Both the position numbers and the translations under genes were made by a program. From NCBI GenBank assembly GCA_019916065.1, contig CM034237.1:37740485-37804484 (forward strand): 64,000 nt of DNA, in the 5' to 3' direction. The notes under the pieces were generated by a model. The model worked only from the letters and a program-made list of their open reading frames with translations, made no database searches and was not told the origin of the DNA. Positions 35,871-46,849 of the stretch are shown piece by piece. How positions within the stretch are numbered: position 1 is the first letter of the stretch; each line of letters opens with the position of its first letter. The stretch is from Vitellaria paradoxa. Taxonomy: Eukaryota > Streptophyta > Magnoliopsida > Ericales > Sapotaceae.

Positions 35871-36639
35871 GCGCAATTAAACTATCGAAGTTGTAAGTAT
35901 CATGTTTGAACCTATGTTCAAGTTCAAAGTTGTAAGTCTTACGTTTTTATATTGCAATTTAATTTACATTTGAAGTCTACGAAATGAAGCATCACATATA
36001 TAGACACCTACATAGAAGTTTGTAAACTATAAAACAATAATGAAATTTATTTAAAAAAAAATTATATATGCAGTTGTAGGTAATTAAAATTGTACTTCAT
36101 TGTGATTATCTCGACGTACAGGAGGCTGGGATAGTCCGGTGTCATCATCGCCATCCTACATTTAATAGTTCAAAATTTAGTAATTCTAATTATCTGAAAA
36201 TAAAATTTAAAGATATTAAAAATAATGTGTTTAATACTCAATTATTTACTAGACTGGAATGTTGTGGGCCATGGAACTCTGCCCACTACATTTTGAATGA
36301 TTTCAAAATTATCCATTACTTGTACGCAATTTTTTTTTGGACGAGTTTTTTCAAAATTATCAAATAATCATTTAAGTTATTCATTTTATTTTTGGATGGC
36401 TATTATTATTCATTTTATTTGTTGACCATTTTATTTAGAATTGTCTTTGAAGTATTTATTGATTTTTGTCTTAATTTTTCGTATTTTTTATATAAAAGTA
36501 CTTTTTTTTATTTAAACTAACAAATTACCATACTAAAAATATTTAAACCAAATTAAAATCTTGTGAAATACTTCTTTAACCAAACATGGAAAAAAGAAGA
36601 AAAGAATGGAAAAAAGAAAAGATGGCTGGGAAGTTTTAG

Positions 36640-36859
36640 AAACCCTTTGACGCAGTCGAGCTTTGGTTTATAGCGGTCGTCTTTTGCTTTATACATTACA
36701 TGATGATTTATTTTATTCAAATATTTTTTAAACTTAATTTAACGACCGCCTCAAAGCGATCGAGCTTGCTTTTGAGGTGGTCGTCTACTCGACTTTAGCC
36801 CACTACTACAAAGCGGCCGAGCGTGTCTTTGGTCCCCAATTCTAGCATTTTTAGTAGTG
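36640..36859. repeat. Internal CACTA-type end with subterminal repeats
   Basis: Contains 'gcggtcgtc', 'acgaccgcctcaaagcgatcg' and 'ggtggtcgtctactcg', and ends in 'ttttagtagtg'. It is preceded by 'gctgggaagttt', which is also seen just inside the right end at 40095 ('gctgggaagtgg'). Both are therefore the same kind of terminus. Confidence 0.65.
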
Positions 36860-36989
36860 AGACAATTCTCTATCAATTTTTCTTTTCTTCTTTCTTTTTT
36901 AAAAATATTGAATCTTAGATTTGGTGAGTCTATGAATCCTAATTATTGGAGTGCATTTCTTGAGACCGACTTGCTATCATCTACAAGGC

Positions 36990-37490
36990 TCTTAAATCAT
37001 ATTATATACTTAACTACTATTATATACTTTCAAATATTAAAGATGAGAAGAGATGCCACATTTAAAATGCATACGCATGCATTTGTTTTGTCAAAATGAA
37101 GTTGAAACTCAAGATCATTTACTCATGTCTTGTGAGTATGGCAGACCATGTTCAGTTCTTCTTTAGAAATCAAATTAATTCTTCTTTCAATCCATCTCAT
37201 TTAAGCATTGGCTTACTTGGCTTATTCCTAAGAACCAGAAATTAACAGGGATAGTTTGGTTTTCTTCCCCAATACTAATTGTCCCTATATTGCTTGATGT
37301 ATCTGAAAAAAGATAGAAACCAATATCATCTTTCACAGAGGCTATTCTACTCATTTTGAAGTTTCTAAATCTACTACATCATTGGTTTGGGATATTTCTA
37401 TATTTTTTGAATCCTATAAAATTAATTTGGATGCTCAAGTTGATTTGGTTGATCAAGTGAGTGGATATAGCTCAACTTAATCTTTTTAAT
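36990..37490 (+). pseudogene. LINE reverse transcriptase C-terminal fragment (zf-RVT)
   Basis: Translation near 37075-37170 reads 'FCQNEVETQDHLLMSCEYGR', the zinc-binding zf-RVT motif (C..C..E...H.L..C) at the end of plant non-LTR reverse transcriptases. It is followed by 'KHWLTWLIPKNQKLTGIVWF' (about 37200-37265). The sequence contains frameshifts, and neither endonuclease nor RT core is present. It is probably a 5'-truncated LINE copy. Confidence 0.75.
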
Positions 37491-38748
37491 TAAAGGAATT
37501 CTTTTTTCATAAAGAGTTCAGTAGACCCTTACCTTTGTTAAAGACACTTTCCAACTCATATTTGACTGGGGTTTGCTTTTCCAAAAAAACATTTCCTAGT
37601 CGAGTTGGTATTAGCTTTAAACTGCATGTTTTTTTTTTTTTCTTTTCCACTATAGCATTTGCATCTTTTCCTCATCTAATCTTTTGAAATTACATTCTCT
37701 CTTCATCCATATAAGCTGCAAACCTCTCATGGGTTCTAAATTTGTTAGCAATTTTAAATGCAATTTCCATGGGAATCAAATTTTTTACACCTACAGCAAG
37801 ACAATATGCTCACAATTTGTCTCAATATAGGAGTTTCAAACATAAAGCAAAGTAGATACTTATTACCATTATCATCTTTTGGCTCAAAAAATTTATATCA
37901 TAGAAAGAGCAGAAGATAAAAACTGCAAAAAGAGCACATAATTATAGAACATATGATAAAAATTGCAAAAGGAGCACATCATTAACTTGGTATTTCAATG
38001 ACTTTTAACTGGTAAAATATCAAATCCTCCTTTTTCCTGCCTAATAGCAAGTGATGATAAAAGCCCCATTTCATCATTTTCGGCTGTTAATAAGTCATAT
38101 TTTAAGTTATAATACAAAACTAACAAGTAAGACATGTCCTCGCTAACTCCATTCATATCATTTCAACTTTTCTACCCCATACCCCTTTCAAGCACCTAAA
38201 TGCCAATAACTCCTAATACAAATGCTTCTAAATCTGTGATTATGCGTGCCTCATAAAACTAGTCCCTTATGTGATATTTGGCTCCAAGGGCTAGATCCAA
38301 CTGATAAATAGAAATGAAAAAATTCTAATTACTGGAAAAATGATTATCTTCCTCTACTACTTTCATATACTTGGCAATTTCTATATTTTCCAAGTGTTTG
38401 TGACTTTTTGCAAGAATTTCTAGTCCTCCCTCCATGTAGTTTTCCCTGTGGGTGGATTACTTTGTATATGCATCCTATGGGAAATCTAGAAAAAGGAAAA
38501 AATTATTCATCTTCCAAAATCTCTTAAGATACTAATAATAAAGCTTCTACGCCCATACAGATCGTGTCAACCTCATAGACTTCTTAAATTTGTCAAAAAA
38601 TTGTCAAGAGTCAAGATCTCTCATTTGTGCATTAGAGTAACATGTTTTGACAACAATTATGAGAACAAAATCTACCAAGCAAGATTTTTAAATGTATAGA
38701 GAAATAATCCTCACCCAAGTCTTTTACCTAGCTATCTAGTAGTGTAAT
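37491..38748. other. Non-coding DNA, no gene seen
   Basis: AT-rich sequence between the LINE fragment and the 142-bp repeat; a poly(T) run lies near 37628. No coding similarity seen. Confidence 0.55.
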
Positions 38749-39080
38749 TACATATTCAAATTTAACAATTTAATTGTCAAAATCGATAATTAGTTAATCT
38801 ACTCATTCAATTTACAGACTAAGAACTAATTATTAAATTTATTATTAACAATTTCATTAACAAAATTAATAGCACAATTTAACGAATAATTACATATTCA
38901 AATTTAACAATTTAATTATCAAAATAGATAATTAGTAAAACTACTCATTCAATTTACAAACTGATGACTAAATATTAAATTTGTTATTAACAATTTCATT
39001 AACAAAATTAATAACACAATTTAACAAATAATTAAATATTCAAATTTAACAATTTAATTATGAAATTAAATAATTAATTA
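38749..39080 (+). repeat. 142-bp tandem repeat, 2.3 units
   Basis: 'tacatattcaaatttaacaa' at 38749 recurs at 38891 and, changed to 'taaatattc', at 39032. The units share 'cattcaatttaca' and 'aacaatttcattaacaaaat'. Confidence 0.85.
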
Positions 39081-39574
39081 AACAACAAAATTGACTGACA
39101 ATTACAATATAAAACATCATAAATTACAACCTTACAAAATACTTTCTAACAATACCCAAAACAACTAATTAACAAATTACAAAATTTCATAACAACATTT
39201 CATTAACAAATTACAAAAATCTACCAAAATGAAATTGGCAAATTAGTCCAACAAAAAGTGAAAAAATCCACCTAACTGAAATCAAACAACACCAACACCT
39301 CAACCTAACAAACTGTCAGCAATGTCACTCTCCAACAGATTCTTTTGTGACAAAAGAAGTAACCCCATGGCTCAATAAGAATTTAAGAAACACCTCTAAT
39401 CTTCAAGGGCAATAGGAACCAAAATAGCAACATATTGACAAATAATGTTACATAAATTAATCAGCAACAAAACAACAACAATGGAGATCAATACAGTCAC
39501 AAATTTTCTAATTAAACCAAAAATTAAAATGCAAAGATATGAAAATAAAAAACCAACAACTGGTAAGGGTACTT

Positions 39575-40095
39575 ACCTAATCAAACTGTAACAAAAAAGA
39601 GGAGGATGGACTCTTTCAATAGGCCAAAGGGAAGGCGCGCAATGGTGGTCTTGGTGGTACAGATGGGAGACGTAGCAGCGAGCTGAGGTGGGTTCGCTAT
39701 GGAAGCTCGTCTGACTGGCCTAGGCATAAAGCAAATGTGAGATAGGGATGGGAGAAAAATGAGTAAAAGCTGAGTGAGAGATTTGACAAAAAGGAGAAAG
39801 GTAGAGTGCAGAAGGGAGAGGGAGTATCTCGGCAATGGGGCGACGGCGGTAGCCGGAAGGGCAACCTTCAGGGGGGGATGGGCAAATGTACTATGGTCGG
39901 GGAGATCGAGAAGAAATAGAGAGAAAGAGAGCGAGAAAGGGAAATGGGAAACTGAAGCTGGGAAGTGGAGTTTTTTGGGGGGAAATAAAGGTCTCTAACG
40001 ATTGCCTTTAGGCAGTCAATCGTATACCTGAAACAGTCATCGAAAAAACCATTACGAGCGTTCTGCCATCTCCTATGAGCTAACTTGCAATAGTG
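39575..40095 (-). promoter_or_regulatory. CT-rich leader-like zone and right terminus of CACTA-like element
   Basis: Read on minus from 40095: terminus, weak subterminal repeats, then a long pyrimidine-rich, GC-richer zone, and a splice-donor-like GTAAGT near 39576. This is the arrangement of a CACTA 5' end. The 84-codon open frame on minus has no recognisable domain. Confidence 0.4.
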
Positions 40096-41313
40096 AAACT
40101 AAAATCATATATCAATAAATAAAAATATTTTTAGATTAATGCTAAACTAAATTTACCGAATCAAATTAAATAACACTAAATGTATAATCATTTTTTTCCA
40201 ATTAATATGTTGGAGTAGCTTTCATAATTTGCATGATTTATAATCAGGTGAATATTAAAAATAAATGTTTAGTGTATCTTTAATATTAATTATATTAAAA
40301 GTGACATTATTTTATATTTTGCTAGAAGTGATAAACATTTGGAAATAAAAATAATAAAAATTTTCATTTTTTTTGGGTTTTTTTAGAACTAATTTTCGAA
40401 TATAATCATTAAAAACATTATTATAGATCAGTTCTTAAAATAGTTTTCAAAAATTTAATTTTGAACAATAATTTTCTAAAATTAAAACTAAACACGGCTT
40501 AATTACTTTCAAAAATATATTATAAATAATGAGTCATGATTAAATATGTGTTATACACAAAAGTTAAAAAAAATAAGAAAAATATTTAAGATCATTTTTA
40601 ATAAACATGATAGATATTCATAAATTATTTATTAAATATTCGTGTAGTTCTATATATTGGTTATGATTTCAAATTATTGCAAAAAGTTATAATAATTAAA
40701 TAAAAGTAATTTTTTTATCATTTTTTCAACCAATTGATCAAGAAAAGTGTTACTTTTAGCTATAAATTGGTCAGCAAAAGTAATAATAAATTATTGTAAA
40801 AAAATTGGAGTGCATAGTTTTGAGCTTTGTTTGGGCATCCTTCAATTCTCTATCTTGTTGCTCCAATTTTGTCTTGAAAGTTGTTAGCAAGTCATTCTAA
40901 GTTTCTTGCTTGCTTCAAGACTATCAAGCTTGCCATGGAGCCTTCTAGAGAAACTTTTAAACTATCTCTCTCTCTTTTTAAAATGTTATTGGTCACAGCT
41001 TTTCATTTCCCTTATGTAGCTTGCAATAGTCTTTGAAAAGCTATTCATAGGTTTCTTTAACATCCATCTCATTTGCTGCATCCTCCTCACCTTCGCTTTC
41101 AAAGGACTCATCGCTTTCTCTCTTTAAAAAAGACTTTGAGGAATTTATAAACGCAATTTTACTAGTAGATGCATGAGCCATGAAAGTCGTATAGTTCTCA
41201 ATATAGTTTTCAAACCATGGAGGATTTGTGCTCAAACTACCTTTTTGTGGAGAATTAATCTCGCAGACCCTAGATTACATTTTTTTTAACACAAAACCAA
41301 CATGCCTAGATAT
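40096..41313. other. Non-coding DNA, no gene seen
   Basis: AT-rich. At 41041-41235 an open minus frame of 64 codons is acidic (Glu/Ser-rich, 'SDESFESEGEEDAANEMD'), a pattern seen in gag/UBN2 linkers of copia elements, but too short and isolated to call. Confidence 0.5.
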
Positions 41314-41830
41314 CACTACAACAATACACATGATTGGTGACCACCTTTGCCGACCAACTTAAATTTTGGTCACCAATTGAAAGCTTTTATCGATCAACAA
41401 TAAGGGAAAAGTTCATAGCTTCTCCGATTAACCTTTCCTAACCAAGATTAAACCATTTAGCAACTAACCTTTTGGTTGGCAAAATTTCAACAAAACTTGC
41501 TCACTTTTTACCGACCAAGTGGTCGGCAATAATGAAAAATAATTAGCGCTTTTTTTTTATGCCAAAGTTTTGGATATTTAGCAACAAATTGTTAGTTGGT
41601 AAAAAATTCAGCCAAAACTGGTCTCTTTCCCATCCAATTGATCAGTGAAAGTGTCCTTCAGCAGTCAAACATTTGGTCAATGAAAACAAAATTGATGATC
41701 GAGATGTTTGCCAACCAAGCAGTTGGTAAAAGCCATAATCAATAGAATTTGGTAAATGCCCAATCCTTACCCTATTGTGTCTTTCCTACGATCTTCGGCT
41801 TCTCACCTCTGCATAGTTGTCCTCTTCTGC

Positions 41831-42881
41831 ACACAATCTCTGATTTGTATTCTCTCTCTATACACTTATATAGATTCATATTTGTTGTTCAGTTCTAGGT
41901 ATTAAAATTTTATTGAGTGATGTGTACAAACTTTTTGTCTTGTTTGCTGATTGCAATATATATAGATATATATTTGATTTCGAAACTTGGTGTTGTGATG
42001 TTTCTATATATACAAGCATATTTTCCCACTCTTGAAACTGATACACTTTGCGTTTTTTTTTTTTTTCCATAATTTTTTAGTTGCCGATCTCAAATACAAA
42101 GAAGGAGAAACAGAGAAACGAAAGGCAAGAAGAATTTCAACTCTTGTAAGATCATTCATTTCGAGTTCATTAATGTCGGTTATTTTTTTCAATTTATGTT
42201 ATTCACTGGATTATAATATTGCTACATTTGTGCTGATATGCTGAGTTTTGGTGACTACATTGTTGATTGAAGCTGTGGTGGTTGGGCTTTTATTTAGCCT
42301 ACTTTCTTGGGTTGGTTTTGCTGGGCTTATTGAACTTGTGCTTAAGGTTCTACTGTGATGTTTTTTGGTTGCTATATATGCAATATATGTAGTTGGTTCT
42401 TTAGGCTCTTTGGTATTTGGTTTACAGAGCTAAGTTTTTTTTGTTCTTCTCTGCTACGTTGATGTTAATATGTGGACTGTCTTGTGAATCCATTTTGCTG
42501 TTCGCTTACTAGTAGTTTGAGAGTACATGGTTCTGCATGATGCTCATTCGTTTTGTCTGCTGATGTGTTGATTATTCTTTGGATGCCTTATTTACTATTT
42601 TGATGTGCAGGTAATTACATGGTTCTAGTATGTTGGTCAGCTTTTGTTTGTGAAGTTGGGAGCATTTGTTAATTCTTTTTATGCGTGGCTTTAGTGTCTT
42701 TTGGCTGTGTCTTTTTTTTTTTTATTGATTTGGTTTTGTGTCCTTTGAGGATTGATTTGGTGTTGAGGCACATGAATTTTGTATAAAGGGGTATGCCTGC
42801 ACATTATTTCATTATTTAATAAATTCCCTTTTACCTTTCAAAAAAAAAAAAAAAACACTATTTTCACAAAATCTCTGATTT
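41831..42881 (+). mobile_element. Retroposed insertion with poly(A) tail and target duplication
   Basis: Direct repeats of 16 bp with one mismatch, acacaatctctgattt (41831-41846) and acaaaatctctgattt (42866-42881), bracket about 1 kb that ends in a 17-bp A run (42840-42855). Just before it is a 3'-end-like 'aataaattcccttttacc'. This fits LINE-mediated insertion of a LINE 3' end or a processed transcript. Ten bases lie between the A run and the repeat, which weakens the case. No protein recognised inside. Confidence 0.5.
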
Positions 42882-43786
42882 TTTTTTTCTCATAGGAATC
42901 CCCAAAATGGAAAATAGCTCTTCAAATCTCAGAAAGCATTAGGAATAAATTGCACAAAAGCTAGATTGTTATTCTTCTTGAGAAAAGAGAAGTTGAATAA
43001 ATTTCAATTATAGTCATTTCTAGTACTTGGTTTCTACAATGGATGCGTTGCTCGTAATGCCAACTGATTAATAGGCCCTCAAATGCATTTGCTGAGATTG
43101 TCTCTCCTTTTGTATAGGTGAGAAGAATTATTTATTTATTTAAAATAAAGGAAAAAAAGAAATGGAATTGGAAGCTGATTACAACTTCGAGATGGGTTGC
43201 TGTTTGCTTTGGGGAAAGAAGAAAAATGGGCTAACACAGACATGTCTTGTAACAAATTGCAAGCAAAATAAGTAGATTGGGGAAAAGGGATTTAGTAAGC
43301 CTGTTTTTTTTTTATTAAAAAATGAAAACTCATCTGAAAAGTAGAGACTCTCATTACCTAATAAGCTTAAGTTCTTTATTTGAAAAAATTTCAAACAAAC
43401 TCTCCCATTAAAATCAACTCTTTTAATGGGATATATGAGTAACAAAAAATTTTGTATCGTTCTTCCAAACATTTTCCAATGAGAAAGAAGTTAGGATGTA
43501 GAATATGTTGAGCAGCATTACTTTTATATTCCTAGTAATGAAACCACCATATTGAGTTGAGTAGAAGAAACTGTTAACCTTGCGAACAGCTTTTATAATG
43601 TAGCCTGGGCAGTTGATGTGTCTTTAAATACATTAGTGACCATAATTCTATCATAATACTGCTAATAGTTCATATGGAAACTAAAATTACAATGAGAATC
43701 ATGCCATACTAGTTACTCAATTTCTTGGGGTTTTAATAACATACAAAAATTGATTGTGTGCTCCTCAAGGTTAGTTTCATTCAAGC

Positions 43787-43790
<4 letters not shown>

Positions 43791-43823
<33 letters not shown>
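43791..43823 (+). repeat. (CT)n microsatellite
   Basis: Uninterrupted CT dinucleotides, about 16 repeats. Confidence 0.95.
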
Positions 43824-43827
<4 letters not shown>

Positions 43828-45433
43828 TTACTATTTATATTTGAACTTGACTTTTAGTTTGGACTTGTCCTTTTCTTACATTTTGGGAATTCAAAATTGG
43901 AAATAAGCTATTTTCCTAAAAATGCCAATTATTTTTAAAGAATGATTTTGATAAATTTTGGTAACCTAGATTCCCTGTCATGTGCTGCATTTTTGGCTTC
44001 TTTTCTCATCTATAGGGCACCATTACAAGACCAAGCTCAACAATTGCATTACTTATATACAAACTGAATTTATTGCCAATTAGAGAGTGAAAGAATTCAT
44101 AGGACTAAATTGATTCATTAGTTTTTTTTCATTCAAATTAATACACACTTGGACACTCCATTCCCTTGTGATTTACATCAAAAACTCATACATTTCTTAT
44201 AGTTTGAAAGTAAATAAATCACCCACATATGATTTAAATTAAAGTGACATCAACTATTTCCAACCAAATTAAGAACATCTTACATAATTTGAAGTTTTTA
44301 ATCTCATATTAGCATTTTAGTATATAATGATTGTTATGCCTTTAATTAGTATGGGGTTAAGATTGTGGTTTAGTGACTGGGTCAATTTGTTTGCCTTTTT
44401 TTGTATTATTAATGTTTACTTGTATTATCACAATTCATATTTATATATTTGTCCTGCATAACATGTTTGTGACAACTTATTTCTAATATATTCTAGTGAC
44501 TAGATCTAGAAAGCTTAATTTTGCTGGATGTTACCACATTACAGAATGATTATAGTTTATCTCATGATTTCAAGGCATTGCTTGCTTTTGCTGAACCTAT
44601 TTTGGATCTTGAACAGAGTAGACTCTTCATGTGGATGGTTGCTAATGCTTCGAGGATGGATTTCTCTTATGTATTCAAGCAATTAATGTTATTGCCTTTT
44701 TATATCCAGTTATTGAGTTTTGATGGTTCGTTTATTTTATTTTGGAGCCTTGTTGTTTCTTCTAGTTAAGAACTAGTGCACATACATGTGGGTAGATTAT
44801 TGTTCAGGTATTATTTTTCATAGATACTGAACTAGCTTGTAGAAATTGTCTTCGAGTTTTGAAGCGAGTTTTGAAGACACGTGTTTTATTAATTTTTAAA
44901 GTGTTGAAAGTATATAATTTGATAGTTGATGTTTTGTTTTATTTAATGGTTAATTTAAGTGGTTGTGTTGAATGGTTTGTTTGTAATGCTTCAGGGAATT
45001 AAATTTTGCACAGGAAAAAAAATTTAGAAAACAAAAAAAATGCTATAAATTTTTTTCCTCATATAATTGCTAACCAACTGGTCACGAAAGGTCCAACAAT
45101 TGGCTGTGGGAGAAATTGATAGGAGAAAAGTACTTAAGGAATTGGCGACCAAGTGGTCACGGAAGCTTGAACATTTGGCGACCAATTGGTCGCAAAAAGT
45201 ACATTATTTGGCGACCAATCGGTTACGGAAAGTGTAGTATTTGGTGACCAATTAATGATCATTGGAAAATCAATATTTGGCAACCAAAACATATTTTGGT
45301 CAATAATTCCTTCGCCAACAAAGCTTTCCCGACTAAATGCTGACTAATATTTTTTGGTCATGAAAACCATTGCTAACCAATTTTGAGGCTTTAGTGACCA
45401 TGTTTTTGGTCACCAAATATGTCACCTGTAGTA

Positions 45434-46259
45434 GCATATCAATTGAAATTTCAAGAATATGCTAGATAATCCATACAATAAATAGTAAAATACGAAGGCA
45501 CCAACGTAACGAAGAAAACCATATCTAGAGAAAAACCTCAAAAAGATTTCACCATAAAAACATTAGCTATAAAAATTTTGAACCTTACAATAGATCAACT
45601 CCTTCCCTCTATATAGTTGAACCATTTTGCTCAATTTCTCGATTCAATCACTCCTAAGTGAAAACCCTCTTCGAGTCCTCGAAGAACATGCATCGAATCC
45701 TCAACAACTGTTGATTCCTCAACCTTTAAGATTTGAACTCCTTCGAATCAAGTACATTTAATAATTTATGCTAAGCAATTGAGAGAACATCTTGCAATAT
45801 TGCTCTGTTATTTTTCTAAATTGCCTCTTTTTCATGGAAACTCTAGGTGCATCCTAGAATATATAGGCAATAAAATCCTAACACACAGAGTTTCCAAAAC
45901 GTAGCCTAAAAAATAGAAGCTACGAACCTTGCGGGAGAAGTCATCCTGCAACCTTCCCGCATCCATCCTGCAACTTAAAGTGGGCTTCTCGCATAACTAA
46001 AGTTCAAAAACCTGCACTCAGTATTATCCAGCGAGCATCCCATGGGCTTTTTGCAAGCTTCTTGTGAAGTGGCTAAATAGGCTTATTCTGTGTTTGCGAG
46101 CTTCTAGATTGATCCTTAAACTTTTACAACTCATGAGTCAAGACTCTATTGTCTTAGCCTACACCTAAGTCTATAAATTATAGAACTCTATTTTGATTAT
46201 GGATTTGTCAATTTTACAATTCTACCCCTAATAAAAATAAATTAAGGTCTAGCCTACGA
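45434..46259. other. Non-coding, probably old LTR debris
   Basis: No frame with coding character. Phrases such as 'catgggctttttgcaagcttc' and a TATA-like 'cctctatatagttgaacc' near 45607 suggest LTR-type sequence, but no pair was found. Confidence 0.4.
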
Positions 46260-46261
46260 GT

Positions 46262-46660
46262 AAGAATTAGATGCCCTGGTGGTACATGTATTTCAATAAT
46301 GGGAAACTTATCTTATTCAAAAATGGTTCATTCTTAGTAGTGATCATCAAGCTCTTAATTTTCTACAAATTTCAACAAAGCCAAATAGGATGCATGCTCG
46401 ATGGATTGCTTGTATTCAAAAGTTATTTTTCACTATCATGCACAGATTGAGCAAATTATACAAAATTGTTGATGCCATAAGTAGGTGAATTATCCTATTT
46501 GATTACTTAAAAGACTTTATGAAAATAATAAAGATTTTAAAAAAGAATGGTATCAATGTGCTTCCGATCTGCATGTAACAATACAGAGGATGGTGAATGG
46601 AGATACCCAAGACTAATGGAAGTGGTTAATCACACTTCAGGCAACATCTTAAGTAATATT
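46262..46660 (+). pseudogene. Ty3/gypsy RT-RNase H fragment
   Basis: One frame reads 'SDHQALNFLQISTKPNRMHA' then 'RWIACIQKLFFTIMHRLSK' and 'IVDAISR' (about 46336-46486), the conserved end of gypsy RNase H (SDHxALKxL..LNxRHARWxxxLQxFxFxIxHxxGKxNxVADALSR). There is one TAA earlier, at about 46293. A weak integrase zinc-finger-like stretch follows to about 46650. No LTR or gag was found nearby. Confidence 0.8.
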
Positions 46661-46818
46661 TGTTAAGAGAGTGCAATCCAATGAGATTTAATTACAACTC
46701 AAATGGAGTTTGCATATCACAATGTTCCTAATCGTTTAATAGTAAAAACTTATTTTAAAATTGTCTACATTCACTCTCTTTTATATACATTGAATCTTGT
46801 TCCATTGCCTTACTTGCA

Positions 46819-46849
<31 letters not shown>

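Larger units (their letters stand above)
34371..40095. mobile_element. Non-autonomous CACTA-like element(s)
   Basis: The left end CACTACAAGG (34371) and right end ..TTGCAATAGTG (40095; reverse complement CACTATTGCAAG) share CACTA..CAAG and are flanked by AAA on both sides. The subterminal zones carry GACCGC/GCGGTC repeats: dense on the left (34390-34735), weaker on the right (39995-40050). A second right-type end, TTAGTAGTG at 36859 with strong subterminal repeats, lies inside, so a shorter element 34371-36859 (flanks AAA/AGA) or nesting of two relatives is possible. No transposase coding was found. The CT-rich leader-like sequence beside the right end (read on minus) mirrors that beside the left end of the large CACTA. 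Confidence 0.6.
41314..45433. mobile_element. TIR element with GACCAA/TTGGTC subterminal repeats (CACTA-like)
   Basis: The left end CACTACAACA (41314) runs into 'tgattggtgaccacc'. The right end is ..TGTAGTAGC (about 45433), with 'tggtcaccaaatatg' just inside. Reading inward, both ends give the same order: CTAC..ACA, ATTTGGTGACC/ATTGGTGACC, then many GACCAA..TTGGTCG repeats (41330-41730 left, 45060-45420 right). No transposase was found. The right tip departs from TAGTG, so the exact end and family are uncertain. The interior holds a poly(A)-tailed insertion, a (CT)n microsatellite and an unrecognised 82-codon frame at 44521-44769. Confidence 0.65.

Noticed and set aside
44521..44769. 82-codon frame inside the 41314-45433 element
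   Set aside because: Reasonable amino-acid mix but no recognised domain, no splice partners and an AT-rich context; kept only as a note.
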